Part shown: in pieces, positions 44,729 through 56,266 of the stretch
Layout of the letters: each line of letters starts with the position of its first letter
How positions within the stretch are numbered: position 1 is the stretch's first letter
Source: Lolium rigidum
Lineage: Eukaryota; Streptophyta; Magnoliopsida; Poales; Poaceae
Direction of reading: 5' to 3'
Length of the DNA: 64,000 bases
Assembly: GCF_022539505.1 (NCBI RefSeq)
Contig: NC_061513.1
Span: 183,178,017-183,242,016, forward strand
Position numbers and translations under genes: made by a program
Notes under the pieces: generated by a model
Databases searched by the model: none
The model's input: the letters and a program-made list of their open reading frames with translations, nothing else
What the model was told of the DNA's origin: nothing

Positions 44729-46501
44729 GAGCATCTCCAGTCGTGTCCCCAAAGCGTCCTCCAAATCAATTTGGGGCGCGCCGGACCAAAAAATGGTTCC
44801 AGTCGCGTCCCCCAAAGCCCATTTTTGTCCGGCACCCCCCGATACGGTGTCCGGCGCCCCGAGCCTGTTCCCGTCCCACAGGGACGCACCGGGCACGCCG
44901 GACACAACGAAAAGCGACGCGGGCCCGATGCGTCAGCGGCTCGGAAGCCTAAAACCCCGCCGCGTACCTTTGGTCAAGCGACGTTAATGGCGTCCATGTT
45001 TTCCCAGGCGACGCAGGGACGCATCTCGTCGTGCATGGCCGCGTGGCCGTCCGTGCCGGCGTTATTGCGTGCAACCACCCGCTGCCGCCGATGTACACTA
45101 AGACGCCCTGCAGTTCGTCCCCCAGTTTCTCACCGCTCCCAAACCTTCTCGTCGCCGCCGCCTCCCCCCTCACAGATCTTTTCCTCGCCGCTCCAAAAAT
45201 GTTGGGCTCGTCCTCCCGCAAGATCGCCGCGGCGAACGGCTTCGGCCGCGGCAACCTAACCGTGCCGGAGGTGTGGGCGCTGTACCACGCCCGATATCCA
45301 GTCCCGCCGGACATGCGGCCGCCAAGCAGCGGCGGCTGGAAGATGGCCGTGAACGGCATTGGCGTCCCGCCGCCACCGAAGCCGGGCACGGACCAATGGA
45401 GGGATGGCATCAACGCCCGGCGGGCTCAACTCACCGCCAACGAGCGGTTGGATCCGACGTGGGCGGCCAACAACAACGACGACTGGTGGAAGACGTACTT
45501 CAAGGCGAAGTACGACGTCGAGATGCACAGCACCCACGGGCTCGTCGGCGGGCCCAACAGCTGGAACAAGGACGGTCGCTCCCCGTTGCAGGGCGTTCCG
45601 GGCGCACCCTCGAGAACGTCATCCGCGGCATCCGCAACGGCGCTCCAAGGTTGGAGACGCCGTCGTCACCGCCACCGTCTCCTCGAGGAGGACCAGCGCA
45701 ATGGCAGCCGAGGAGGACGACGTACTCGTCCTCCTCGAACTCTTCTTCCTTAGGACCGGCCCGATCGACGCCGTCCTCGTCGTACCCCTCGGTGCCCTAC
45801 AACGTCCCCAAACGCGAGGTGAAAGAGGAGCCAGCGATGCCCGTCAACACGAGGTGTGGCGGCAGCGGCAGCCGGCGGCAGCAAGAGAGGCGCGGCGGCG
45901 CCCTCCTCATCCCGAAGCCGGAGGTGAAGGAGGAGCCGGAGGAAGCGGCGCAGCGGCGGCGGCGGCGGAGTACGAGCGGCGAGCGGCGGCTCATCGCCGG
46001 CGGCGACGACCCCGAGGATCGCCCAGTGTCAGCGGGCGGCGTTCTTGGCGTCGCTCAACGACAAGGACGCCTAGAGGGGCGACGTCGAGACGGCGATCGC
46101 CATGTCCATCCGCGTCTCCGGCAAGCCGCTCGTGGACCTCACCGACGACGGCAAGGCAGGACCAAGCGGCTTGGTGAAGGACGAGCCCGTCCCCGAGCGC
46201 GTCAAGCAGGAGGTCGTCACCGACGAGATGTACAACTTCCAGCAGTACTACGACGCCTCCGGCCGCCGCAAGTACTTCTAGATTAGGTTTAGTTTAAATT
46301 TAGTCAAATTTCGTTCAAAACTATGTAAGTTTGGACGAATCTAATCTAATCGAATCTCGCTTAAGTTTAAAATTTCCGAAGTTTTGTTTGAGGACGCGAC
46401 TGGGGAGCAACGTCCTCCAAACGCGACACGAATGAAACACGTCCACCAAATGCTCAATCCGGGCGCTCTTAGGGGACGCTTCGGGACCCGAGTGGAGAGT
46501 C
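44729..46501 (+). mobile_element. PIF/Harbinger-type DNA transposon, non-autonomous, carrying an ORF
   Basis: Left end GAGCATCTCCAGTCGTGTCC; reverse complement of the right end GACTCTCCACTCGGGTCC. Both continue into a C-AAGCGTCC block. TAA flanks both sides (44726-44728, 46502-46504), the 3-bp duplication of this superfamily. No DDE transposase was recognised; the interior is GC-rich and holds one decayed ORF. Confidence 0.75.
45199..46281 (+). pseudogene. ORF carried by the PIF/Harbinger element
   Basis: Start ATG 45199 (MLGSSSRKIAAANGFGRGNL), then VWALYHARYPVPPDMRPPSS, a WKMAVNGIGVPPPP block, WWKTYFKAKYDVEMHSTHGL and, after a frameshift near 45595, RTLENVIRGIRNG. Serine- and proline-rich sequence with KREVKEEP and KPEVKEEP motifs follows, ending YYDASGRRKYF-stop at 46281. 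Grasses contain many such proteins with a W-rich N-terminus and K-x-E-P-E repeats inside GAGCATCTCC-type elements; their function is unknown to me. At least two frameshifts and the premature stop TAG at about 46072 make this copy a pseudogene. Confidence 0.6.
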
Positions 46502-46693
46502 TAAGTATGAAAATTTTAACTTCCTTCTCAATCTGCCTTGTTTACTCGAGACTTTGCTTACTGCAAGAAAAAACGTTACACTTTTGCATACTCTTGGAAA
46601 CACTGAAGTGCTGCACCCGGACCCGATCTGAAGCTTGCCCGTGGTGGCGACTTTGGCGATTTGCCGGCGACTGACGTGATGCCGTTCTACTGT

Positions 46694-46836
46694 AATTCCC
46701 TTCTAGTTTGTTCTCAATCTGCCTTGTTTGCTTGATTCCTCCCGGATCCCTTCCCCTTTTCATCCTTCCAGCTTCAAAATCCCCAAATCAAGGTTCACAG
46801 AAACAAGGCAGATTGAGAAGGAAATAGAAGGGAATT
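46694..46836 (+). repeat. 36-bp inverted repeat in the LINE 5' region
   Basis: Bases 46694-46729 and the reverse complement of 46801-46836 agree in about 33 of 36 positions, around a 71-base loop. The core TTCTCAATCTGCCTTGTTT also occurs directly at 46525-46543, at the very start of the element. Three copies in the 5' region suggest a duplicated promoter or regulatory unit, or a foldback. Confidence 0.6.
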
Positions 46837-47241
46837 GCCGTCGGCGATCTTGCTGCTCCACCACCGATTTGCCTGCATCCTCTTCGTCCCTCACCACAAG
46901 CTTCCTCTCCGACTGAGACGTACCCCTCGCCCACCTTCTCCCGCTGTGACGGTGAAGCCAGCCTCTCATTGTTTTCGTTGTTCCCCGGCTTACCAGCAAG
47001 AAAAAAAAATTCGCTGGACTCGCCCGCCCCACTGGTTACCACCACGACGACGCCTTGGATTGCTGCTCGATTTCCACTTGTCTCGCCGAGTCCAGCGTTT
47101 CCCTCGCTGACCTCCTCCTACAGGGCGCCGATCCACTAGCGAAGCATTCCCAAATTCAGAAGCCAAACACTCACTGGCTTCCCCACAAATCAAAAGGAGC
47201 GCATATAGTCCACAAAGGCGCAGGAAGAAGCAACATACGCT

Positions 47242-50200
47242 ATGAAGGCCCTCGGATGGATCAACTCCGCAAAAGCACAGGTAACCTTCATCTCCGAAAT
47301 TAAATCTTCCAAAGTTAAATCTGTTGATCTTGTTACTAGGTTTAACATGTCTGATAGTATTGTCGTCCCTTCTCGACGACGCTCGGGTGGTCTGTGGCTA
47401 ATGTGGACTGCTGATCTTCAAGTCTCTGTGCATACCGCTAATTTCCATGTTATCTTAGCTACGGTGGTTAATAGTACTAGTAATAAGCAGTTTGGTCTTG
47501 TGTGTATTTATGGTGATCCCTATCATCAAGAGACTAACCATATCTGGGAACAGGTTGCCGCTTTTGTTTATGATAACTCCAATTTGCCTTTGCTTTGTAT
47601 TGGGGATATGAATGAATTGTTATATGATATGGATAAAAGTTCCGCGAATGTTGATCGCTTTCGTATGAATGCTTTTCGTGCTTTAGTGAAACAATGTGGT
47701 TTGTTTGATCTTGCTTTTAGTGGCCCTGCCTACACCTGGACTAACAGGCGCTTTTCCTCCAATCCTATCTATGAAAGGCTTGATCGTTGTTTAGTTAATG
47801 CAGAGTGGTGTGATGCTTATCCTATTTCAAATGTTTATAACTTGCCTCTTATTCATACCCTTAGTGATCATGCGCCTATTTTACTTTCTACTGATGGGCC
47901 TGTTCGAAAAATTAAGCATTCTTTCAAATTTGAAAATTGGTGGATAAAGGAAGAGGATTTTAAGTCTTATGCAAAAACTGCTTGGTTATCCTCTACAAAT
48001 ATATCTTTCTCGGCCAGAACTAACCAACTTGCAGGTGTCCTAAAGATTTGGTGTAAAAAGAAAAAACCCTTGCAACAGGAGCTTAACAATATAGAAGAAG
48101 AGCTCAAACAAATTCAGATGAAACCATTGCAGGAACAAGACCATCAATTGGAAGCAACTCTGTCAACCAGGTATGAGCAAACTATGACGAAACTAACAGA
48201 TTCATATATGCAGAGAGCAAAAAAGCAGTGGGCCAAAAGTGGAGATAGAAATACTTCTTTCTTCCACCATGCTATTGTTAAACGCAGGCGAAGAAATACT
48301 ATAGTTTCTGTCAAAGATGAAAATGATGTTGTGCAATTCATGCCAAATCAGATCAGCAATACTTTTGTAAGCTATTTTAGATCTATTTTTGCCGCTTCAA
48401 ATCCTATCAATGGCAGGCCCTTCCTCGGAACCCAACCTCCTCAAAACAATCAGGATTATTACACCTACACTATTCCAGATAATCAGGAAATTTGGGAAAC
48501 TCTAAAGGATATGAAAAGAAATGCGTCGCCTGGACCGGATGGATTCAATGTGGAGTTTTACGTAGCAACCTGGGCTTGGATTGGACAAGATGTTGTCCAG
48601 CTGGTAAGAAACTTCTTCCAAACAGGTATTATGCCAGCTCATATAAATGACACTCACATTGCTTTGATTCCAAAGAAACTTGTTCCTTTAGTTCCTGCAG
48701 ATTATAGACCTATTAGTCTGTGTAATGTCATTTATAAAATTATTGTGAAATGCCTAGCAAAAAGACTCAAGCCACACTTGCCAGAGGGTAGACGTATTAG
48801 CAACAATATTATTATTGCCCAAGAAATTACTCACTCTTTTGCTCTCAGCTCCTGGAAGAACCAAGCTTTCATGCTTAAAATAGACCTTGCAAAAGCTTTT
48901 GATCGGCTTGAATGGAGTTTCATTGTCGCGGCCCTTTCTCGTAAAGGGTTGCACGAGCATTTCATTTATTTGGTTCATGCTTGTATTTCCTCGCCAACTT
49001 TTTCCGTCCTCATAAATGGACAACCGTTTGCGAGTTTCCGAGGCAACAGGGGTATTAGACAAGGATGCCCTCTGTCTCCTTATTTGTTTGTTCTCGCGAC
49101 TAATGAACTTTCCATTGCTCTTCAAGAAGCTATGACAGCTAACTCGCTTGCAGGAATAACTTTAGGGCCAAATTGCCCTCGGATCCACTCTCTTCTTTTT
49201 GCAGATGATTACTGGTTTGTGGACAGGCAACAGAGCAAGAGGCAACTCAGATGAATGCTATTCTTCAAACCTTCTGTTCCAGGTCAGGACAAACTCCAAG
49301 CTGGTCCAAGTCAGGGATCATTTTCAGCAAGCATGTCCCTACAATTACTAGGCAAACAATCAAGCAAATTTTTCCTGTTCCTAACATAGACAACAACTTT
49401 ATTCATCTTGGACACCCTCTTATCATTCCTGGGAAAGATAGAACAACGGCTTACAACTTTGTCTTTGACAAATTCAAATCTAAATTGAGCACATACAAAG
49501 CGGACAAGCTTTCTCATGCTACTAGATTAGAACTCATCAAATCTGTTTTCTCTTCAATCCAACTACATGTCAAATATTCTCTTCACCAAGAAATTCATAG
49601 CCAAGCTTACCGCCATCATCCGAAATTTCTGGTGGACGGGGGTTAGAGAGGAGACAAACTCAAAAGATTTATGTCTTAGAGCTTGGAAGGACATTTGCAC
49701 ACCAAAAAGTGAAGGCGGTCTTGGCATTCGCAACATCCAAGCCATGAACCAAGCCCTTATCCTCATGGCGGCATGGAGAATTGCAGAGGCTCCAACTCAT
49801 GATTTCCTCCATGCTATCCTAAAGTCCAAATATTTTCATGACTCCTCAATTTGGCGTCCAAATCCAAATATTCCCAAGTCAGCTTTTTGGGCCTCCATTC
49901 TCAAGATCCTACCTATTCTTAAGTCTAATTGCTTTTATCAAATTACACAAGGATGCATCTCTGTTTGGAGCACTCCTTGGTGTAAAGATTGGTCTACTAT
50001 TTATGATCATCTAATTATTCAGACACCAGGATATACTTACCCTGCATATGTGAGGGATCTGTGGCTCCCGGAGCAACAAGCTTGGAATGCCCAACTGATC
50101 GATGCACTTTTCCAGCAACCTTTTGCAACGTACATAAAACAGACCCCTCTTATCAGCTCCCAAGAAAAGGACATTCTCTGTTGGAAACCTACAACATCGG

Positions 50201-51333
50201 GAAAATGCAACACTAAAAGTGCTTATCATGTTTGCTTACAGAGACTGCAGGAAATAGGTGAACCGGCTCCAAGGCAAGTACATCCGGTAACTATTCAGCT
50301 TCTCCAACAAATATGGCGAAACAAGCAAATGACCCCGAGAGTGCAAACATTCGGATGGAGATTTCTAAGACGAGCAATGCCGACAGGAGCCAGAGCAGGT
50401 AAGTACTCTACTCATATAAGCACTTTATGTTCTAGGTGTGGTTTAGAAGAAACAGATATACATCTCTTTTTTACTTTTCACTTTACACGTGTGGCCTGGT
50501 TTACTTATCCCTGGTTCATTAGATCAGAGCTACTTGTGAACAACTGCAACTCTCTTTCCCAGATTTTGACCAAGTTTATGACCATTAATCACCCTCATGC
50601 CTCTTTGGAAAATATTCTGACTTTTATGTGGTGTCTTTGGAAATCTAGAAACGACAACTTATTCTGTAGAAAACCAGGGGCTCCTCATCAGGTGTTCCAA
50701 GCGGCAAGGGCTATTCAACTAAACATGGAGATGCAAGATCCTAGTGTTGTTTTTTCATTGCAGATTCAATCCAACGCAAGCAGGGAGCATGCAGCCAAGC
50801 AGAATACCGATACGGCTTATTTTTTCCCACCTCAGGGATCAACAATCTCTACTGATCTTCACATTTCAGGAGTCAAAATTTTCTCGGATGCCTCATGGAA
50901 AGCTACAAGTATTCCTGGAAGATATGGTTCGCAGGCTATTGGTATTGGACTCTATATTCAGATTCAAAGCAACCAGACCAAATGTGACGTTATGATCCAG
51001 GCTTCGACTGAGCAGACGTCCACACCACTTAAAGCTGAGGCGGCGGCTCTTCTTTTCGCAGTGAAGGTGGCTAGATTACTCAAACTACAGGAAGTTACCT
51101 TCTTGAAAGATAATCTCTCTCTTGCAAAAGCTGCAGCAACATGCTCCATTTCGGCGCATCAAGTTCCGTGGGAACTCAGAGAAGTTCTTGCCTCCTTTTT
51201 TCAAGCATCTGCTCATCTGCAGGCATCAATATATCATGTCAAACGAGACCTCAATGGTGTGCTATCAATATATCATGCCAAACGAGACCTCAATGGTGTA
51301 GCACACATACAAGGCTCTCGAAGCAAAGTCTGA
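47242..51333 (+). pseudogene. LINE ORF2: endonuclease, reverse transcriptase, RNase H
   Basis: Endonuclease remnant: VCIYGDPYHQETNHIW, LPLLCIGDMNELLYDMDKSS and TLSDHAPILL, with the first catalytic block missing. Reverse transcriptase: NASPGPDGFNVEFY, LVPADYRPISLCNVIYKIIV, FMLKIDLAKAFDRLEWSFIV, GIRQGCPLSPYLFVLATNEL and LLFADD. Then KSEGGLGIRNIQAMNQALIL and a zinc-binding region (LCSRCGLEETDIHLFF). RNase H: KIFSDASWKATSIPG, TPLKAEAAALLFAVKVARLL, FLKDNLSLAKAAATCS and VKRDLNGVAH, with D, E, D, D visible. Frameshifts lie at about 49217, just after FADD, and at about 49565. The final domain carries a 39-bp tandem duplication. Reverse transcription would occur at the nicked target. Confidence 0.88.
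51225..51302 (+). repeat. 39-bp tandem duplication in LINE RNase H
   Basis: 51225-51263 and 51264-51302 are two copies with a few mismatches, encoding SIYHVKRDLNGV and SIYHAKRDLNGV in frame. The duplicated piece contains the last catalytic Asp of RNase H (R-D-L-N-G-V-A-H). Confidence 0.85.
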
Positions 51334-51506
51334 GTTTTAGATGCAATTGTTCAGCTCATAGAAGTAGCCTTTGTCCTATTTGTGCTGATCTCCATTATGC
51401 AGATATAACAGGCTATGTAATGCACTCTGTATTTTGTCATTGAGCTGAATGAAATTGGCGCCCCTGGCGCCTATCTTTGTTCAAAAAAAAGTAAGAAAAT
51501 TTTAAC

Positions 51507-53433
51507 ACCGTAGAGGCTTCCCCCCACGGTAGAGTTGTCGAAATAAAAACTTCTAAATTTAATCAAAATCAAATAAAGTCGACTTAGGAAAAAATTATAA
51601 ATATACTTATTCCTGGATGGAGGGTAATCGACAAAGCACACGCAGAATAAATGGACAAGTCCCAAATGACTGAGCTGGCACGAACGTTGCAATGGGCTGT
51701 GTATAGGATTTGGCAGGAGAAAGGTCCATGTGCCAAGAACTAACCTAAGAAATATTCTCATTGTGGCCAGTGGGTTATGTGAAGGGAGCTATATTCTTTC
51801 TTTTGTACTCCCGACATTTATTATGGATCAGAGAGAGTACTATTTTTGTAACGGTATTCTTTTGCTACTAACATAAGAAAGTAATACTGCCGGATAAGAG
51901 AACGTGTGGAGAAAACGTGTGAATGATTTGTGGCAGAATTTCATAATGTGCATGGTGGAACTAGACGTCATGGGAGCGACTACGCGTATGAATTATTATT
52001 GTTGTGGACACTATAACATGACAACCTGTAAACACAACCATTTGCTAGGAGGCAAGGAAGACTTGGCCATTTGACGAGCCCAACAAAAGGAACAAGCCGC
52101 ACTGGCCACAAAAATCTCTCTCACTCCACATATATCCGTCTACTCATCCAGATAGTCACTTACGCCTGCTGGTCCGGCGCGAAATGCGCCAATTTCTGTT
52201 GAATCAGCCAGTGGATTGTCAGATTCCAGTGCCGTTGCTCGAGGTTGTGGTAAAGGAAAAAATGACAAGAGTGGGAGAAAGCAAGGGAGGATCATAAGTG
52301 TCATAAAACAATGTACTAGCTGTGTCCATGGGCGAGACAAAGAGGACATAGCACTTTTGACTTTGCTTAATCGAGGCAAAAGCCGATGATGTCCCAAACA
52401 GAGGAAATAGTAGTTAATCCATGTGACCGCCCCCAAGATTGTTGCTTGGAGTTGAGCCTAGAGATGGTACGGGCAGTGCACTTGTGTTGGATCTTGTAAT
52501 GTGCCTGCAAACAGGAGGTGGGGATTAATATTACAAGGCTGAGATTGCTGTTGAGAAGAGTACTTTCAGAGTCTGATTATGATGCGACCAGCAGTGCTGG
52601 TGTGGCGACTCATGAAGAAGGGCCCATATGCATGGGGCAGGAATGATGAGCATGCACGCACAGGATAGAAAGAAAAGAAGGGGGAGAAAGCAAAGAAGTG
52701 TCCGTTCCATCCAGCATCCCAACCAAATCTCACCCTGCCATGTCACTTTTGGACCTTTTGGTTACCTGCATACACAGTGTGAGCCAAAGCAGATTGACTG
52801 ATTGATTGCTTAACCACCTCAACACTGGTGGGATTAAACCAGCGCCTAGCCCTACCAACTTCACTTCACCCTGTACCTGACTTCTTGTCACTAGGCTTTT
52901 CTTGACTGCTCCTTGCTGTAGAGGACTGGATCAGGGCCTGGTGAGCTGATGAGAGTACTAGGGAATTCATTACCAGAATAGTTGCGGGGTCACTAGGGTA
53001 CATGTAGTGTAGACTTGCTGACAGTAGAACTAGTTAATTACACTGCACCATCTGATGCCAATGTGCTACATATGCATTCACCAGTGTCAACATCCAGTAG
53101 TAGAGTGACTAGAGCCTTACCTCGATAAAAAAAAGTGGTCTCGTGTTGCCTTGCCTTCCATGGCATTATTATAGCTGTTTCTGCCGTTGCCGTGCCATCG
53201 CCATAACGACTCTTCTGGTACTAGTTAAATACTTGTCGTGCTAATGACATGCCTCCCCCTCCTTCTGCTTAACCCCTGCGGTCTTCTTCCTCCCAGCTCG
53301 TAGAATTCATCAGTGCCTCTCCTCTTCTGCATCACCATCGCCATAACCTCCTAAACTTGGATTTAGCTTCCTGATCAAAGAGGACTTGAGCTCGAGAGGC
53401 AAAGCAACGAGAGGGGCTAGCTTCAAGCCTACA
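51507..53433 (+). other. Intergenic region and probable promoter of the ABIL gene
   Basis: No convincing gene. Bases 51507-51760 are AT-rich, with a small CCGT...ACGG inverted repeat at about 51508-51530. TACTCCCGACATTTATTATG at 51807 resembles a decayed Stowaway end. Bases 52140-52440 hold a chance minus-strand ORF. Bases 53200-53433 are pyrimidine-rich (CCTCCCCCTCCTTCTGC), a plausible 5' UTR. No clear TATA box was seen. Confidence 0.5.
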
Positions 53434-55321
53434 ATGGTGGAAGCAGTGGGGTCTTTCCAGGGAAGAGGCGCCGGCCCCGGCACAACGGGGATGCGCAGCA
53501 CCGGGGAGGAGGCGCAGATGGAGGAGTCCCTCGTCTTCTCTGAAACCATCAAGGTCGGTTTATCCTGTTCATTCTGTTCTTGCGTTTCTCTTCCCCTCCT
53601 TTTTTTTTCTGTCTACAACTATGCATCTTCTTTGCAACTACCTTGACGCCCAACTGACAAAACTGGTGCCGAAATCAGCATCTGGAACAAATATTGCTTG
53701 CCACCTGATGCAACTGAAGATTCAAAACAATCGCTCTATGCAGGATCTCAAGACTCTGCGGTCGCAACTCTACTCGGCGGCAGAGTATTTCGAACTATCC
53801 TACATACAAGAGGACGGAAAGCAGGCGTATGTCATATACCCATTGATTCTTCTTGTTTGCTGCACAGGAAGATCATGTCGCTAATTTGCAAGCTTCCACG
53901 CATTTGCAACTTAAAGAGCCTGGTTTGCTCATCTTTTATGTCCACGCACGTATATATGTAGGGTGGTGAGTAACCTTAAGGAGTATGCTGTGAAGGCCCT
54001 CGTCAACACTGTCGATCACCTGGGATCCATATCCTTCAAGGTCTCCAGTCTTGTCGAGCAAAAGTTCGATGAGGTCGCCGAGGCCAATTTGCGGGTCTCC
54101 TGCATCCAACAGGTTTTAGTTAACGACTCCTCACAGTAGTAATCTCAGTGTCTTATGCCTTTGCATTAACAAAGTGTTCCATTTCAGAGAACTCAAATGG
54201 GCCAAGCGTGCATGAATCGGGAAGGCCTTTCGCAGCAATCCTTGGTCATCACTGCTCCAAAGTATCACAAGCGGTACATCTTACCAGGTAAATAACCGCA
54301 AGATACCTTGCACCTGACCTATGACTGCTCCCGAGCTTGTCGGCACGTTCACGGACGCAAGAAGTGATAGGAGTTGACTTGGGTGAGATATCTTGATATC
54401 TTACTATATTGATTTTAGCAGGAGGTGAATCAATTCCCAATGCCGTCCCCAACTTCAGCGAGATGAATAAGGCCAAGAACAGGACTGCCCAGATGCAACA
54501 AGCTTTCAGCTGTAAGAATCTTCAATCCATGGAAAATACTGAATATTTTTAACTTATTTTGGAGCTGAAATATTATTATTTTTTGTTGCAGCAGCCCAAC
54601 CAAAAACCAAAGACAAGCAACCTTCATTCCGGTCAGTTTCAATTTGCAAAGCACAACTCAGCCTGGGTCGTCTCTCTCCTTCTTGTTTCTCCGTTCGCAG
54701 CTAAGTTCCCAAACTGAAATTTGTCATTTGCAGCAAGCTTCGGTCAATGGCCCGTACACCTTCTCAGCGTGCACATTCATCCTCTCCGGTGCAGCATCCA
54801 CGCTTCATGGCACCTTCTGAGACTGCAATACCTAACAAAAAAGGTAAAGCCAAGCTAATGTTGGTACATGAGAGCACAATACTTCTACTTCCCTGAAATG
54901 ATTACAAAATTGAATATTAATGTTCCATAACCAATTTTGTTTCTCCCAAGCAGATAAAAAGTCGGATTCGCCAATTTCTTCGACAACTCCACTCACAAGG
55001 TCTGGATCGCTCTCAAAGAAGCCATCCTTGCTCAAGACATCAAGTGTCAGGGTCCAGGTAAATCAGGCCAGCTTGTGAACATAAGACCTCGAAGAGTTAT
55101 ATGCCTTGTAACACTGACAATATTTGTTGTTTCTGAAGATGCACACCACTTCAGATCCCAAAAGATTGGCACCGCTGCGGTCATACGCTGACAGGTACAA
55201 TGAAGATTCCAAGGAAGGCGAGCAGACTCCGAAGAAGAGCAAGAAGTTTCTCAAATCGCTGCTTAGCAGGCGCAAGTCTAGAAAAGAAGAACCACTGCCC
55301 TGTTACTTCGAAGACTACTGA
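53434..55321 (+). CDS. ABIL: ABI-1-like protein (ABIL), SCAR/WAVE complex subunit
   Basis: Nine exons: 53434-53553, 53744-53826, 53962-54112, 54188-54287, 54422-54511, 54592-54631, 54734-54843, 54954-55057, 55139-55321. All introns are GT-AG and phases agree, giving 326 residues. Start chosen at ATG 53434 ([10 protein letters not shown]). Residues about 30-165 form the conserved ABI domain: [80 protein letters not shown]. The rest is serine- and lysine-rich and ends in a basic patch ([20 protein letters not shown]) and YFEDY. ABI proteins join SCAR, NAP1, PIR1 and BRICK1 to activate ARP2/3 and so control actin branching and cell shape. The D-L-K-x-L-R-x-Q-L-Y-S-A-A-E start fits the ABIL2/3/4 type rather than ABIL1; the exact paralogue is not assigned. 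No lesion is seen. Confidence 0.93.
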
Positions 55322-55746
55322 GTCTTGACACCAGATGGCACTACACAGTGTCCGAATAGCTCTCCTGCTTCAGCCTTCCATTGCAAAGTGTGATAAGCCT
55401 TTGACATAAAGATCGTCAGTGTATAGCAACATAATACAAGTTATTCCTCTCTCCAAAAAAGAACAGGTTATTCATGTTGATAATGTGAGCAGAAGACACA
55501 GATTCTGGAAAGATGACCCTGATCCTTTACCTGTTTTAAGACATGTGTCATGAGTTAACAGTTCTGTTCGCTCACCTGATACTCTCAGTATTCAGCGTTG
55601 AAACATGGAGTTTGTCGCCCTGAGCAGCAATCAGGAACCATGATGTCTCTTCCCATGAATGTGGTCTGAGAACCATAGAACTTGAGTCATCAACTATGTT
55701 TTGATTTGTCACCCTACTTCTACTTCATGCGCTTAATGTTGGCTAA
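55322..55746 (+). other. ABIL 3' flank
   Basis: Probable 3' UTR and downstream sequence. No canonical AATAAA was noted close by. The last part (about 55702-55746) recurs in diverged form near 56660. Confidence 0.4.
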
Positions 55747-56266
55747 GTGCATCTCCAGCGGCATCTCCAGCGGCGCGACGCATTTTAATATCCGCGGGCG
55801 TCCGTTTGCGTCGCGCTGCGGACGCTAAAATGACCGTTTTGTCGCGCGTCGTTTGCGTCGGGGCTGCCCGACGGCGACACATATAGGCGGCGGGACGCGG
55901 TGGCGCGGACGCATGGCGTCGCCATAACATGGTTGCGGAGGTGAGCGGCCGCCGGCAGCGAGCATCGTCATACGTGGCGCGACGCCAAGCGGCGCGCCGG
56001 CGGCGCGTTGAAAACGCATCGACGGGGTCGCCAGGCGAGCCCGACGAAACATCCGCCAGACGCGAGCAGACACTTTCCGCGTCCGCCGAGCATCCGCCAG
56101 AGACGCATATTTGGGCCAGGTTTGCGTCTCCGCGGACGGCCCGGTCACTTTGCGTCGCTCCGCTGGAGGTGGAGGTTGGAGGTGGAGGTGGTGCCAGACG
56201 CATTTCCGGTCACAGCGCATGAAAACGGTCGCTGCGACCGTTTGCGTCGCGCCGCTGGAGATGCCC
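55747..56266 (+). mobile_element. PIF/Harbinger (Tourist-like) MITE
   Basis: Ends GTGCATCTCCAGCGGC and, reverse complemented, GGGCATCTCCAGCGGC, continuing GCGACGCA on both sides. Flanked by TAA (55744-55746 and 56267-56269). GCATCTCCAGCG is duplicated in tandem at the left end. Very GC-rich, 520 bases. The ORFs inside on both strands are by-products of composition. An unoccupied related site is at 56815-56817. Confidence 0.85.

Larger units (their letters stand above)
46521..51488 (+). mobile_element. LINE (L1-type with RNase H), younger insertion
   Basis: Flanked by an 18-bp duplication with one mismatch: 46503-46520 and 51489-51506 (AAGTAtGAAAATTTTAAC, with a for t on the right). It ends in a short A run. 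Order: about 720-base 5' region, truncated endonuclease, reverse transcriptase, zinc-binding region, RNase H. No ORF1 (Gag-like) is present, so the copy is structurally incomplete at the 5' side although it has both duplications. Confidence 0.85.

Noticed and set aside
51795..51845. Stowaway MITE
   Set aside because: Only one end-like sequence (TACTCCCGACATTTATTATG) with a weak inverted match. No complete pair of ends or TA flanks.
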